Below, one piece after another: positions 8,110 through 25,901 of a stretch of 64,000 nucleotides of DNA. The translations under genes and the position numbers were made by a program. A model generated the notes under the pieces. It saw only the letters and a list, made by a program, of their open reading frames with translations. It did not search any database and was not told where the DNA came from. Each line of letters opens with the position of its first letter. Within the stretch, counting starts at the first letter, position 1. This DNA is from Helicobacter pylori. Lineage in GTDB: Bacteria > Campylobacterota > Campylobacteria > Campylobacterales > Helicobacteraceae. The stretch lies in the NCBI RefSeq assembly GCF_030323545.1, contig NZ_CP122954.1, positions 310,001 through 374,000 on the forward strand, written 5' to 3'.

Positions 8110-9099
8110 ATGAACTACATCGGTTCTAAATACAAGCTCATTCCCTTTATTAAAGAAAATATCCATGCGGTTGTAGGCCATGATCTCTCTGGTGCGATTT
8201 TTTGCGATCTGTTCGCTGGGACGGGCATTGTGGGGCGCGCGTTTAAAAAAGCCGTTAATAAGGTTATTTCTAATGATTTGGAATATTATAGCTTTGTTTT
8301 GAATCAAAATTATATCGGCAACATTCAAGAAATCCCTAATCAAGAAGAGCTTATTAATGGGCTTAATAGCGTTGCTTTAAAAAAGGGTTTTATCCATTCG
8401 CATTATTCTTTGGGGGGGAGTTCAAGGCAGTATTTTAGCGAAACAAACGCTCAAAAAATTGATGCGGTGCGTTTAAAAATTGAAGAGCTTAAACTTTCTC
8501 AAAACATTGATAATTGCGCGTATTATTTTTTGCTCGCATCGCTATTAGAGAGCGCGGACAAGGTGGCTAACACCGCTTCAGTTTATGGGGCTTTTTTAAA
8601 ACGCCTTAAAAAAAGCGCTCAAAAAGAACTCATCTTAAAAGGCGCTCATTTTGATTTGAGTTCAAACGCTAACGAAGTGTATCAGCAAGACGCTAGCGAA
8701 CTGATTGGAAAGATTTCAGGGGATATTTTGTATTTAGACCCTCCTTATAATGCGAGGCAATACGGGGCGAATTACCACTTATTAAACACGATTGCTTCTT
8801 ATGCACCCTTTGCTCCAAAAGGTAAAACCGGCTTGCCCGGTTATCAGAAATCATCGTTTTGCTCTCGCGCTAAAATCTTAAACGCTTTTGAAAATTTAAT
8901 CAAAACAGCGCGATTCAAATACATCTTTTTAAGCTATAACAATGAAGGGCTTATGAGTGAAACAGAGATTGGAAATATTTTAAAAAAATACGGCGCTTAC
9001 TCCTTAATGACCAAAACCTACATGCGTTTTAAAGCGGATAACAAACGTGCCCACAAAGCCGCACACACCAAAGAGTGTTTGCATATTCTTATCAAATAA
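8110..9099 (+). CDS. hpyIM: Adenine-specific DNA methyltransferase M.HpyI (CATG)
   Basis: Predicted 329-residue D12-class N6-adenine methyltransferase, methylating CATG with S-adenosylmethionine. It opens with MNYIGSKYKLIPFI, typical of the class. The AdoMet-binding motif I is FCDLFAGTGIVGRAF (about residues 34-48) and the catalytic motif IV is DPPYNARQYGANYH (about 214-227). A G7 run at 8412-8418 encodes LGGS. The frame is intact, unlike the upstream iceA1 nuclease gene, so it should act as a solitary methyltransferase. It starts 8 nt after the iceA1 stop and is probably co-transcribed with it. Loss of the nuclease with retention of the methylase is common in this species. Confidence 0.95.
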   Translation: MNYIGSKYKLIPFIKENIHAVVGHDLSGAIFCDLFAGTGIVGRAFKKAVNKVISNDLEYYSFVLNQNYIGNIQEIPNQEELINGLNSVALKKGFIHSHYSLGGSSRQYFSETNAQKIDAVRLKIEELKLSQNIDNCAYYFLLASLLESADKVANTASVYGAFLKRLKKSAQKELILKGAHFDLSSNANEVYQQDASELIGKISGDILYLDPPYNARQYGANYHLLNTIASYAPFAPKGKTGLPGYQKSSFCSRAKILNAFENLIKTARFKYIFLSYNNEGLMSETEIGNILKKYGAYSLMTKTYMRFKADNKRAHKAAHTKECLHILIK

Positions 9100-9161
9100 G
9101 AGTCAAAATAGTCCAACCTTTAAAGGGCAAAAATAATCGCTTAAATACCGCTTGAATAAGG

Positions 9162-9167
9162 TAAAAT
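9162..9167 (+). promoter_or_regulatory. Possible -10 box of the HAD hydrolase gene
   Basis: TAAAAT preceded by AATAAGG, 34 nt upstream of the next ATG. A near-consensus match only. Confidence 0.35.
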
Positions 9168-9200
9168 GAAACCAAATAAGCCTATAAAAAAGGGGAAATC

Positions 9201-9869
9201 ATGGCACTTGAAGTGGTTCTATGGGATTTTGATGGCGTGATTTTTGACAGCATGTATTTAAAAAATGAAGGGTTTAAGGCGTTGTTTCAAAAGCATGGCA
9301 ACAAGAATCAAGAGGATTTGAAACAATTTGAAGTTTATCATTATCAAAGTGGGGGGGTTTCAAGGAATGAAAAAATCCAATATTTTTATAATGAGATTTT
9401 AAAAACCCCTATCGCTCAAGAAGAAGTGGATGCGTTAGCCCTAGAGTTTGGCGCTATTATAGAACAAAAGCTTTTTGATAGGGGGCATTTGAATAGCGAA
9501 GTGATGGCGTTTATTGATAAGCATTATAAAAATCATGTTTTCCATATCGCTTCAGCGGTCTTGCATAGCGAATTGCAAGTGTTGTGCGAGTTTTTAGGGA
9601 TCATTAAGTATTTTAAGAGCGTTGAAGGGAGTCCGCCTAATAAACCTAAAATCATCGCTAATATCATTCAAAAATACGCCTATAACCCAAGCCGCATGCT
9701 AATGATAGGCGATAGCGTCAATGACTATGAAAGCGCTAAGGCTAATGAAGTGGCGTTTTTGGGTTACAACAGCAAGGTTTTGAAAAATTTAGTGGGTCAA
9801 AACGGCTATCAAGGGAAGTATTTAGAGAGCTTTAAAGGGTTTGATTTGCAAAACTTTATAAAAGAGTAA
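9201..9869 (+). CDS. HAD-superfamily phosphatase, phosphoglycolate phosphatase-like
   Basis: Predicted 222-residue cytoplasmic hydrolase. HAD motif I is LWDFDGVIFDS (residues 7-17) with the nucleophile and acid/base aspartates. A helical cap follows. Motif II is HIASAV (about 115), motif III the Lys of PPNKPKII, and motif IV IGDSVNDYESAKANE (about 172-186). This pattern fits the Gph/beta-phosphoglucomutase branch, which hydrolyses small phosphate esters; the exact substrate cannot be told from sequence. A G7 run at 9351-9357 encodes SGGV in the cap. The gene ends 8 nt before the convergent ABC exporter gene. The ATG follows AAAAGGGGAAATC. Confidence 0.85.
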   Translation: MALEVVLWDFDGVIFDSMYLKNEGFKALFQKHGNKNQEDLKQFEVYHYQSGGVSRNEKIQYFYNEILKTPIAQEEVDALALEFGAIIEQKLFDRGHLNSEVMAFIDKHYKNHVFHIASAVLHSELQVLCEFLGIIKYFKSVEGSPPNKPKIIANIIQKYAYNPSRMLMIGDSVNDYESAKANEVAFLGYNSKVLKNLVGQNGYQGKYLESFKGFDLQNFIKE

Positions 9870-9877
9870 AGCCAACT

Positions 9878-11572
9878 TTAGCCAAGATTGTCTTTGTGTT
9901 GGCTCATATCAATGATGACTTCACAGCGTTCAATCGTGCTTAAGCGGTGGGCGATAACGATTAGGGTTTTATTTTTAGCGACTTGATAGATTTCATCCAT
10001 GATTTTACTCTCGGTTTCATTGTCTAGGGCTGAAGTGGCTTCATCTAAAACCAAAATTTCAGGGTTATCGTATAAGGCTCTTGCAATGCCTATGCGCTGT
10101 TTTTGACCGCCGCTAAGCTTAGCACCCCCTTCGCCCACTTGGGTTTTAAGGCCCTCATGCTCGCATAAAAAATCATAAATATGAGCCATTTTGCACACCT
10201 TAATCAAGCGTTTTTCATCTATAGCGCTCCCAAAAGCGATATTATCCCCCACAGTGCCATCAAAAAGGTAAATATTTTGGGGGATATAGCCTATTTTTTT
10301 ACGCCATGAGCGCCTGTTTTCGTTGGTTAAAAGGGTGTTATCAATAAAAATTTCCCCACTTTTAGGGTAGGTAAGCCCCATAATAATATCCGCCAGCGTG
10401 GATTTCCCGCACCCGCTATGGCCTATGAGAGCGACTTTTTGACCTTTTTGAATGGTGAGGTTGAAATTTTTTAAAACCGGGTGTTTTGACTTATAAGCGA
10501 ATGAGATGTTTTGGAGAGTGATTTTTTTATTAAAGTCTAAAGGGACTAAATCCTCTTCAACGATGGTTTTAGAAAGGCTTTTAAAAACAATGTTAGTCGC
10601 AAGCTGGTTGTAAGCGATTTCATTGTAATAGTTGATCACTCCAGTCACAGAAGGGAGCGTGCGATAAAGTGCTAGAGCATACATAGAAATGGTAGGGAGC
10701 ACCATTTTAGCTTCGCCGTATTTGAATAAAATGTAAGCGACTGCTAAAATCAACAAGCTAAAGCCCACCGTTTCTATTGAATACCTGGGAACCACTTGCA
10801 AAGTGGTGTAAATAATCTCGGTGTCATGGGCTTTACGGCTATTTTCTCCAAAAAGCTTGTGGGCTTCTTCGTGGTTGTCTTTGAGTTTAGTGATTTTGAA
10901 ATTGCTGAAAAATTTTGAAAAAACCTTAAGCGTTTGCGCTTTGGATTTGGCAGCCATCTCGCCCTTTTTTTTGATAAGAGCGGTGACTTTTTTAACAATA
11001 AGAAAAATTTGTAAGGCGAGAATCATCGTAAAAACGAGCGTTATTTTCCAATTAGTTAATATGAGCGTGGAATAGAAAAAAACGATCACGGTTAATTCAG
11101 TGAGTAGATTCAAAAAAGCGTTAAAGCTCATAAACATGCCATCCGCTTTATTATTGATAATGTCTCTTAAAGAATCTAAGTTGTGGTTAAGGTGGGAGAG
11201 GTAGTTGCTTTTAATGTGCTGTAAAAAAAGTTGTTGCTTGATTTGATAAGCTTTCTTATTGGAAAAACGCCCTTTCAAATAAGTGAAAGACACCCCATAA
11301 AACATCCTGAACAAATAAATCCCCACCAAGCAAAAACTAAAGAAATACATAAGGCGAACGGGAGATGAAAAATGGAAAAAATCATAAACCATTTTCCAGT
11401 CTTTATCGTCTAAAGCCCTGCTAGGATCGGAAGCGAGAGTGATAAAAGGCATCAGGAGGGTTAGAGACATCACTTCCACAAAAGAAGAAAAAACCGCCAT
11501 CAGCACAAGCAGGAAAAAAACCATTTTTTCCTTGAAAGTGATGAGCATGTAGATTTGCTTTAAAGAGCGCAA
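9878..11572 (-). CDS. msbA: MsbA-like ABC exporter (membrane plus ATPase half-transporter)
   Basis: Predicted 564-residue half-transporter of the inner membrane. The N-terminal half has about six hydrophobic helices (from FLLVLMAVFSSFVEVMSL through LLILAVAYILF). The C-terminal nucleotide-binding domain has Walker A GHSGCGKST (about residue 382), signature LSGGQKQR (about 486), Walker B ILVLDEATSAL (about 506) and the H-loop IAHRLS. In H. pylori the gene at this place has been linked to lipid A/LPS export and solvent tolerance; a glycan lipid flippase role is also possible from the fold. The TTG at 11572 gives MRSLKQIYM; the ATG eight codons later is an alternative, as neither has a clear ribosome-binding site. 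It converges with the HAD gene. Confidence 0.88.
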   Translation of the reverse strand: MRSLKQIYMLITFKEKMVFFLLVLMAVFSSFVEVMSLTLLMPFITLASDPSRALDDKDWKMVYDFFHFSSPVRLMYFFSFCLVGIYLFRMFYGVSFTYLKGRFSNKKAYQIKQQLFLQHIKSNYLSHLNHNLDSLRDIINNKADGMFMSFNAFLNLLTELTVIVFFYSTLILTNWKITLVFTMILALQIFLIVKKVTALIKKKGEMAAKSKAQTLKVFSKFFSNFKITKLKDNHEEAHKLFGENSRKAHDTEIIYTTLQVVPRYSIETVGFSLLILAVAYILFKYGEAKMVLPTISMYALALYRTLPSVTGVINYYNEIAYNQLATNIVFKSLSKTIVEEDLVPLDFNKKITLQNISFAYKSKHPVLKNFNLTIQKGQKVALIGHSGCGKSTLADIIMGLTYPKSGEIFIDNTLLTNENRRSWRKKIGYIPQNIYLFDGTVGDNIAFGSAIDEKRLIKVCKMAHIYDFLCEHEGLKTQVGEGGAKLSGGQKQRIGIARALYDNPEILVLDEATSALDNETESKIMDEIYQVAKNKTLIVIAHRLSTIERCEVIIDMSQHKDNLG

Positions 11573-11745
11573 AAAGTATTTTAAAGTAGAAATTTTATGT
11601 TTTTTTTCGCCATAATTTAAGTGTCCATAAATTCTTTTATATGTAATGAGCTTTGATTTGTGTTAAGCCAAATTGAGCTAGATTATAGCTAAATTTTAAC
11701 CATGCTCTGTGCCATACGAATAATTTAGCTTTCTGTCATCATTTC

Positions 11746-11775
11746 TTGACAAGTCAAGTATAAAACTGCTATAAT
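11746..11775 (+). promoter_or_regulatory. Strong promoter of the tRNA-tuf operon
   Basis: TTGACA at 11746-11751 and TATAAT at 11770-11775 with 18-nt spacing form a near-perfect sigma-70-type promoter. A consensus -35 is rare in this species and fits very high tRNA expression. The first tRNA begins 29 nt after the -10 box. Confidence 0.85.
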
Positions 11776-11803
11776 CCCAATTCTTTAATTTGTTTAATTT
11801 GTT

Positions 11804-11879
11804 GCTGGCTTAGCTCAGTTGGTAGAGCAGCTGCCTTGTAAGCAGCAGGTCGGGGGTTCAAGTCCCTTAGCCAGCTCCA
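11804..11879 (+). tRNA. tRNA-Thr (anticodon TGT)
   Basis: A 76-nt tRNA with acceptor GCTGGCT/AGCCAGC, D arm TAGCTCAGTTGGTAGAGC, anticodon loop CTTGTAA (TGT) and T arm GGTTCAAGTCC. CCA is encoded. It is the first of four tRNAs ahead of tuf. Confidence 0.96.
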
Positions 11880-11906
11880 GTTAAAATGTTATTTTGTAAA
11901 GTTTTT

Positions 11907-11991
<85 letters not shown>

Positions 11992-12007
11992 TTTTGTTTT
12001 TTTAGAT

Positions 12008-12084
12008 GCGGGAATAGCTCAGTTGGCTAGAGCATCAGCCTTCCAAGCTGAGGGTCGCGGGTTCGAGTCCCGTTTCCCGCTCCA
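12008..12084 (+). tRNA. tRNA-Gly (anticodon TCC)
   Basis: A 77-nt tRNA with acceptor GCGGGAA/TTCCCGC, D arm TAGCTCAGTTGGCTAGAGC, anticodon loop CTTCCAA (TCC) and T arm GGTTCGAGTCC. CCA is encoded. Confidence 0.96.
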
Positions 12085-12114
12085 TTTTTAGGATAACATT
12101 TTAGTTTTTGAGAC

Positions 12115-12189
12115 GCCTATATAGCTCAGAGGCAGAGCACTTCCTTGGTAAGGAAGAGGTCGGCGGTTCAATTCCGCTTATAGGCTCCA
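12115..12189 (+). tRNA. tRNA-Thr (anticodon GGT)
   Basis: A 75-nt tRNA with acceptor GCCTATA/TATAGGC, D arm TAGCTCAGAGGCAGAGC, anticodon stem CTTCC/GGAAG around loop TTGGTAA (GGT), and T arm GGTTCAATTCC. CCA is encoded. It is the last tRNA before tuf. Confidence 0.96.
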
Positions 12190-12272
12190 GTTTATAATCT
12201 CTTGAATGGCGATAAGACAAAAATGTCTTAAATTTTGTGGTAGCATTTAGGAATACTTAGGATTTTGTTTAG

Positions 12273-12278
12273 TATAAT
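12273..12278 (+). promoter_or_regulatory. -10 box of tuf
   Basis: TATAAT, 37 nt upstream of the tuf ATG. It gives tuf its own promoter in addition to read-through from the tRNA cluster. Confidence 0.6.
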
Positions 12279-12315
12279 TCTAAAATCCATTTCAAAAAAT
12301 TAAGGAGAAATACAA

Positions 12316-13515
12316 ATGGCAAAAGAAAAGTTTAATAGAACTAAGCCGCATGTTAATATTGGAACCATTGGGCATGTAGACCATGGTAAAACGACTTTGA
12401 GTGCAGCGATTTCAGCGGTGCTTTCTTTGAAAGGTCTTGCAGAAATGAAAGACTATGATAATATTGATAACGCCCCTGAAGAAAAAGAAAGAGGGATCAC
12501 TATCGCTACTTCTCACATTGAATATGAGACTGAAAACAGACACTATGCGCATGTGGATTGCCCAGGACACGCTGACTATGTAAAAAACATGATCACTGGT
12601 GCGGCGCAAATGGACGGAGCGATTTTGGTTGTTTCTGCAGCTGATGGTCCTATGCCTCAAACCAGGGAGCATATCTTATTGTCTCGTCAAGTAGGCGTGC
12701 CTCACATCGTTGTTTTCTTAAACAAACAAGACATGGTAGATGACCAAGAATTGTTAGAGCTGGTAGAAATGGAAGTGCGCGAATTGTTGAGTGCGTATGA
12801 ATTTCCTGGCGATGACACTCCTATTATAGCAGGTTCGGCTTTAAGAGCTTTAGAAGAAGCAAAGGCTGGCAATGTGGGTGAATGGGGTGAAAAAGTGCTT
12901 AAGCTCATGGCTGAAGTGGATGCCTATATCCCTACTCCAGAAAGAGACACTGAAAAAACTTTCTTGATGCCGGTTGAAGATGTGTTCTCTATTGCGGGTA
13001 GAGGGACTGTGGTTACAGGCAGGATTGAAAGAGGTGTGGTGAAAGTAGGCGATGAAGTGGAAATCGTTGGTATCAGAGCTACACAAAAAACGACTGTAAC
13101 TGGTGTAGAAATGTTTAGAAAAGAGTTAGAAAAAGGTGAAGCCGGCGATAATGTGGGCGTGCTTTTGAGAGGAACTAAAAAAGAAGAAGTAGAGCGTGGT
13201 ATGGTTCTATGCAAACCAGGTTCTATCACTCCGCACAAGAAATTTGAGGGAGAAATTTATGTCCTTTCTAAAGAAGAAGGCGGGAGACACACTCCATTCT
13301 TCACCAACTACCGCCCGCAATTCTATGTGCGCACGACTGATGTGACTGGATCTATCACCCTTCCTGAAGGCGTAGAAATGGTTATGCCTGGCGATAATGT
13401 TAAAATCACTGTAGAGTTGATTAGCCCTGTTGCGTTAGAGTTGGGAACTAAATTTGCGATTCGTGAAGGCGGTAGGACCGTTGGTGCTGGTGTTGTGAGC
13501 AATATTATTGAATAG
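12316..13515 (+). CDS. tuf: Elongation factor Tu
   Basis: Predicted 399-residue GTPase that delivers aminoacyl-tRNA to the ribosome. G1 is GHVDHGKT (residues 19-26), switch/G2 contains [11 protein letters not shown]3 is DCPGHADY (about 81-88) and G4 is NKQD (about 136-139, Gln in place of the more usual Lys/Cys). Domain 2 (about 210-300) and domain 3 (to the end, [11 protein letters not shown]) are complete. The ATG follows TTAAGGAGAAAT. The gene sits between a four-tRNA cluster and rpmG-tRNA-Trp-secE-nusG, the classic arrangement for this factor. Codons are strongly biased, consistent with very high expression. Confidence 0.99.
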   Translation: MAKEKFNRTKPHVNIGTIGHVDHGKTTLSAAISAVLSLKGLAEMKDYDNIDNAPEEKERGITIATSHIEYETENRHYAHVDCPGHADYVKNMITGAAQMDGAILVVSAADGPMPQTREHILLSRQVGVPHIVVFLNKQDMVDDQELLELVEMEVRELLSAYEFPGDDTPIIAGSALRALEEAKAGNVGEWGEKVLKLMAEVDAYIPTPERDTEKTFLMPVEDVFSIAGRGTVVTGRIERGVVKVGDEVEIVGIRATQKTTVTGVEMFRKELEKGEAGDNVGVLLRGTKKEEVERGMVLCKPGSITPHKKFEGEIYVLSKEEGGRHTPFFTNYRPQFYVRTTDVTGSITLPEGVEMVMPGDNVKITVELISPVALELGTKFAIREGGRTVGAGVVSNIIE

Positions 13516-13548
13516 TATTAGCAAAAAGAGTTACCATAAAGGGTTATT

Positions 13549-13707
13549 ATGAAAGTTAAAATAGGGTTGAAGTGTTCTGATTGTGAAGACATCAATTACA
13601 GCACAACCAAGAACGCTAAAACTAACACTGAAAAACTGGAGCTTAAGAAGTTCTGCCCAAGGGAAAATAAGCACACTCTTCATAAAGAAATCAAATTGAA
13701 GAGCTAG
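13549..13707 (+). CDS. rpmG: 50S ribosomal protein L33
   Basis: Predicted 52-residue ribosomal protein beginning [17 protein letters not shown]. It has the CxxC zinc-ribbon half (KCSDC), with a later single Cys in [15 protein letters not shown]. The missing partner of the second CxxC pair means it may not bind zinc fully. The ATG at 13549 follows AAAGGGTT. It sits 33 nt after tuf and 39 nt before tRNA-Trp, in the usual tuf-rpmG-trnW-secE order. Confidence 0.95.
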   Translation: MKVKIGLKCSDCEDINYSTTKNAKTNTEKLELKKFCPRENKHTLHKEIKLKS

Positions 13708-13746
13708 CTCTTTCTTTGGTGTTGTGATTGAAAAGGAGGGGAGGTT

Positions 13747-13822
13747 AGGTCAGTAGCTCCAATGGTAGAGCGTCGGTCTCCAAAACCGGTTGTTGGGGGT
13801 TCGAGTCCCTCCTGACCTGCCA
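13747..13822 (+). tRNA. tRNA-Trp (anticodon CCA)
   Basis: A 76-nt tRNA with acceptor AGGTCAG/CTGACCT, D arm TAGCTCCAATGGTAGAGC, anticodon loop CTCCAAA (CCA), T arm GGTTCGAGTCC, discriminator G and encoded CCA. Confidence 0.96.
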
Positions 13823-13963
13823 TCTACTAATTTATCTATCAAATTTGTGTTTCAATTGGATCGTTTTTAAATTTTTTAATTTTAGTTTAAGCTATTTTGG
13901 ATAAAATTGAAGATTATTTTAATGTATAAATGTATTAAGTTTAAGTGAGGGCGAAAAGAAACT

Positions 13964-14143
13964 ATGGATAAATGGCTCATGCAATATAAATTAGCTAGAG
14001 AAGAGCTTTCTAAAGTGATATTTCCTATTAAAGAGCAGATACGCAACGCGCTTGTTTCTGTTTTGGTGGTGGTGAGTGCTATCACGCTATTTTTAGCTTT
14101 GTTGGATTTTTCTCTGGGGGCTTTTGTCTCTAGTGTTCTATAG
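13964..14143 (+). CDS. secE: Preprotein translocase subunit SecE
   Basis: Predicted 59-residue single-spanning subunit of the SecYEG channel in the inner membrane. It begins MDKWLMQYKLAREELSKVIF, an amphipathic helix, followed by PIKEQIRNA and one transmembrane helix (VSVLVVVSAITLFLALLDF). This is the minimal short form of SecE. No strong ribosome-binding site is visible; GAGGGCGAAAAG lies upstream. It ends 26 nt before nusG, its conserved neighbour. Confidence 0.93.
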   Translation: MDKWLMQYKLAREELSKVIFPIKEQIRNALVSVLVVVSAITLFLALLDFSLGAFVSSVL

Positions 14144-14169
14144 GTTGGTGGCTTTAAATAAGGAGAATA

Positions 14170-14700
14170 ATGATGGATTGGTATGCCATACAAACTTATT
14201 CAGGGAGCGAGCAGTCCGTTAAGAAAGCGATTGAGAATCTGGCGAACGATCATAATATAAGAGATAGGATACAAGAGATCATTGTGCCTACTGAAGATAT
14301 TATAGAGGTTTCTAAAAAAAGCAAGACGAAAGTAACGGAACGAAGCCTTTATCCTGGGTATGTTTTTATTAAGGTGGATTTAGACACGGTTTTGTGGCAC
14401 AAGATACAATCTTTGCCAAGAGTGAGTCGTTTTATTGGAGAAAACAAAAAGCCAACCCCATTGAGTGAAGCGGATATTGGGCATATTTTAGAAAAAATGA
14501 ATAACCGAGCAGCCCCCAAGCCAAAAATCTTTTTTGAGCAAGGCGAAGTGGTGCGTGTGGTGGAAGGCCCTTTTGCAAACTTTACCGCTACGGTGGAAGA
14601 GTATGATGTGGAACACCGCAAGCTCAAGCTCAATGTTTCTATTTTTGGCAGGAACACTCCAATAGAGATTTTGCATTCGCAAGTGGAAAAAATTATATAA
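14170..14700 (+). CDS. nusG: Transcription termination/antitermination protein NusG
   Basis: Predicted 176-residue elongation factor that binds RNA polymerase and links it to Rho or the ribosome. The N-terminal NGN domain starts DWYAIQTYSGSEQSVKKAI and contains LYPGYVFIKVDLD (about residues 60-72) and RVSRFIG. The C-terminal KOW motif reads GEVVRVVEGPFANFTATVEE (about 123-142). Two ATGs are adjacent (14170 and 14173); AAGGAGAATA upstream fits either. It lies between secE and rplK as usual. Confidence 0.97.
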   Translation: MMDWYAIQTYSGSEQSVKKAIENLANDHNIRDRIQEIIVPTEDIIEVSKKSKTKVTERSLYPGYVFIKVDLDTVLWHKIQSLPRVSRFIGENKKPTPLSEADIGHILEKMNNRAAPKPKIFFEQGEVVRVVEGPFANFTATVEEYDVEHRKLKLNVSIFGRNTPIEILHSQVEKII

Positions 14701-14717
14701 CTTTTTAAGGAGAAAAC

Positions 14718-15143
14718 ATGGCTAAAAAAGTAGTCGGAGAAATCAAACTTCAAATCCCTGCCGGTAAGGCAAACCCTTCACCTCCCGTAGGGCCAGCCTT
14801 GGGTCAAAGAGGGGTTAATATCATGGAATTTTGCAAGGCTTTTAACGAGAGAACTAAAGACATGGGGAGTTTTAATATCCCAGTCATTATCACGGTTTAT
14901 CAAGATAAGAGTTTCACCTTTATCACTAAAAAGCCTCCGGTAACCGATTTGATCAAAAAAGCTTCTGGGGTTGAAAAAGGTTCTGACAACCCGCTTAAGA
15001 ATAAGATTGCAAAGCTCACCCACAAGCAAGTGGAAGAGATCGTGCAATTGAAAATGGAAGATTTAAACACAAGCACCATGGAAGCGGCCAAAAAAATCGT
15101 TATGGGCAGCGCTAGGAGCATGGGCGTAGAAGTTGTGGATTGA
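14718..15143 (+). CDS. rplK: 50S ribosomal protein L11
   Basis: Predicted 141-residue protein of the ribosomal GTPase centre. The N-terminal proline-rich loop [20 protein letters not shown] (residues 13-32), the thiostrepton-binding region, is intact. The RNA-binding C-terminal domain runs to [13 protein letters not shown]. The ATG follows TTAAGGAGAAA, 17 nt after nusG. It leads the rplKAJL-rpoBC series. Confidence 0.98.
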   Translation: MAKKVVGEIKLQIPAGKANPSPPVGPALGQRGVNIMEFCKAFNERTKDMGSFNIPVIITVYQDKSFTFITKKPPVTDLIKKASGVEKGSDNPLKNKIAKLTHKQVEEIVQLKMEDLNTSTMEAAKKIVMGSARSMGVEVVD

Positions 15144-15187
15144 TTGGGTTTTGTTGGAATTGAAAGAAATTTTTAAGGATTAGAATC

Positions 15188-15892
15188 GTGGCAAAAAAAG
15201 TATTTAAAAGATTGGAAAAACTTTTTTCTAAAATTCAAAATGATAAAGCGTATGGCGTAGAGCAAGGCGTAGAGGTGGTTAAATCCCTCGCTTCAGCCAA
15301 ATTTGATGAAACCGTGGAAGTAGCGTTAAGACTGGGGGTTGATCCAAGGCATGCGGACCAAATGGTGCGCGGTGCGGTGGTGCTTCCTCATGGAACAGGG
15401 AAAAAAGTAAGAGTGGCCGTTTTTGCAAAAGACATTAAGCAAGATGAAGCCAAAAACGCTGGGGCTGATGTCGTTGGCGGAGACGATTTGGCTGAAGAAA
15501 TCAAAAATGGTCGTATTGATTTTGACATGGTGATCGCAACGCCTGATATGATGGCGGTTGTCGGTAAAGTGGGTAGGATTTTAGGCCCTAAGGGTTTGAT
15601 GCCAAACCCCAAAACCGGAACCGTTACGATGGATATTGCTAAAGCGGTCAGTAACGCTAAAAGCGGTCAAGTGAATTTCAGGGTGGATAAAAAGGGCAAT
15701 GTTCATGCCCCTATTGGCAAAGCGAGTTTTCCTGAAGAAAAAATCAAAGAAAACATGCTTGAGTTGGTTAAAACGATCAACCGCCTAAAACCCAGTAGCG
15801 CGAAAGGCAAATATATTAGAAACGCCGCTCTTTCGCTCACCATGTCCCCTTCAGTGAGTTTGGACGCACAAGAATTGATGGATATTAAATAG
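15188..15892 (+). CDS. rplA: 50S ribosomal protein L1
   Basis: Predicted 234-residue ribosomal stalk protein that binds 23S rRNA and, in many bacteria, represses its own mRNA. The start is GTG at 15188 (AAGGATTAG upstream), giving [13 protein letters not shown]. The signature [18 protein letters not shown] (about residues 127-144) is clear, as is the family N-terminal stretch [19 protein letters not shown]. Length matches E. coli L1. It lies 44 nt after rplK. Confidence 0.98.
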
Positions 15893-16000
15893 CGTTAGGA
15901 GTTTTTAATCTTAGGCTGAAGATCGTAAGAGCTAAAAAGCTTAAAATTTCTTTTTTAAAAAGATAATCTTGCAGAGGTCTAGTCTAGAAAGGAGGAAAAG
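15893..16000 (+). promoter_or_regulatory. Candidate L10 autoregulatory leader
   Basis: This 108-nt untranslated stretch between rplA and rplJ contains TTAGGCTGAAGATCGTAAGAGCT, split here as TTAGGCTGAAG plus ATCGTAAGAGCT, resembling the kink-turn region of known L10(L12)4-binding leaders. It ends in a very strong ribosome-binding site (AAAGGAGG). In other bacteria this leader lets L10-L12 repress rplJL translation. The secondary structure was judged by eye only. Confidence 0.45.
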
Positions 16001-16495
16001 ATGCAAAAACAACATCAAAGGCAGCATAAAGTAGAGCTAGTCGCTAACTTAAAGTCGCAATTTGTAGATGCCAAAGCCCTTTTAATTTGCGATTATAAGG
16101 GTCTTAGCGTGAAAAAGTTGGAAGCTTTAAGGAATAAGGCTCGCAATCAAGGCATTAAAGTGCAAGTGATTAAGAACACTCTCGCTCATATTGCCATGAA
16201 AGAGGCCGGCTATTCTGATTTGGATTTGAAAGAAACCAATGTGTTTTTGTGGGGCGGTGATCAAATCGCTCTCTCTAAACTCGTGTTTGATTTCCAAAAA
16301 GAGCATAAAGATCATTTTGTGTTGAAAGCGGGCTTGTTTGATAAAGAAAGCGTTAGCGTAGCTCATGTGGAAGCGGTTTCAAAACTCCCAAGCAAAGAAG
16401 AGCTTATGGGAATGTTGCTTTCTGTTTGGACGGCTCCGGTGCGTTATTTTGTTACGGGTTTAGACAATTTGCGTAAAGCGAAAGAAGAAAACTAA
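16001..16495 (+). CDS. rplJ: 50S ribosomal protein L10
   Basis: Predicted 164-residue base of the ribosomal L7/L12 stalk. The N-terminal rRNA-binding domain contains [20 protein letters not shown] (about 26-45) and [15 protein letters not shown]. The C-terminal helix that anchors L12 dimers covers the last 35 residues ([20 protein letters not shown]). The ATG is preceded by the strong site AAAGGAGG. It is followed 44 nt later by rplL, the usual pair. Confidence 0.97.
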   Translation: MQKQHQRQHKVELVANLKSQFVDAKALLICDYKGLSVKKLEALRNKARNQGIKVQVIKNTLAHIAMKEAGYSDLDLKETNVFLWGGDQIALSKLVFDFQKEHKDHFVLKAGLFDKESVSVAHVEAVSKLPSKEELMGMLLSVWTAPVRYFVTGLDNLRKAKEEN

Positions 16496-16539
16496 GAGCC
16501 TATGATGGCTTAATTTAAAAAAATTTGAAGGATTGGATT

Positions 16540-16917
16540 ATGGCAATTTCAAAAGAAGAAGTGTTAGAGTATATTGGTTCATTGAGCGTTTTAGAGCTTT
16601 CTGAATTGGTTAAAATGTTTGAGGAAAAATTTGGCGTGAGTGCGACTCCAACGGTCGTAGCGGGTGCGGCTGTAGCTGGCGGTGCGGCGGCTGAGAGCGA
16701 AGAAAAAACCGAATTTAATGTGATTTTGGCTGATAGCGGTGCTGAAAAAATCAAGGTGATTAAAGTGGTTCGTGAAATTACCGGACTTGGCCTGAAAGAA
16801 GCTAAAGACGCTACCGAAAAAACCCCTCATGTGCTTAAAGAGGGCGTGAATAAAGAAGAAGCTGAAACCATCAAGAAGAAACTTGAAGAAGTGGGTGCTA
16901 AGGTTGAAGTCAAGTAA
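16540..16917 (+). CDS. rplL: 50S ribosomal protein L7/L12
   Basis: Predicted 125-residue acidic stalk protein that recruits translation GTPases. The ATG at 16540 ([15 protein letters not shown]) has GAAGGATT upstream; an in-frame TTG 15 nt earlier is rejected. The N-terminal dimerisation helices are followed by the Ala/Gly-rich hinge (AAVAGGAAA, about 45-55) and the globular C-terminal domain with [15 protein letters not shown] (about 82-96). It is the last gene before rpoBC, separated by 223 nt holding a hairpin. Confidence 0.98.
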   Translation: MAISKEEVLEYIGSLSVLELSELVKMFEEKFGVSATPTVVAGAAVAGGAAAESEEKTEFNVILADSGAEKIKVIKVVREITGLGLKEAKDATEKTPHVLKEGVNKEEAETIKKKLEEVGAKVEVK

Positions 16918-16928
16918 GACTTAAAAAC

Positions 16929-16950
16929 AGAAAGGTCTTTGCGCCTTTCT
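16929..16950 (+). terminator. Hairpin between rplL and rpoBC
   Basis: AGAAAGG (16929-16935) pairs with CCTTTCT (16944-16950) across an 8-nt loop, 11 nt after the rplL stop. No U run follows, so it is more likely a partial attenuator or RNA-processing site between ribosomal protein and polymerase genes than a full terminator. Confidence 0.45.
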
Positions 16951-17137
16951 CTGATCTAGTGCGGCAGATGATTTTGCTCCATGATTTTGTTTGTGAGCGT
17001 GTGGTCTAAAGTGGTTAGTATTGCAGGTGGGTTTTTGGTGTTTTTATCATGGATGGTTCTAAAGTTTAAAGATCCTTTTGCAATGCTTACTTGAATTAAT
17101 GCATTAAATAACTCAAAATTTTTGATCAAAGGCTTGA

Positions 17138-25813
<8,676 letters not shown>

Positions 25814-25901
25814 TATAAAAAATCGGTTAAGATTTTTAAAAGAAAAATTAGGGTAAAATGGGGGAACTTTTAGTTTTAAATTTTTAGAATAAGGAAAAAT
25901 A

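Noticed and set aside
8412-8418. G7 tracts in hpyIM (8412-8418), the HAD gene (9351-9357) and plsX (57996-58002)
   Set aside because: All lie in intact conserved coding frames, and G7 is shorter than usual H. pylori contingency tracts; normal glycine codons explain them.
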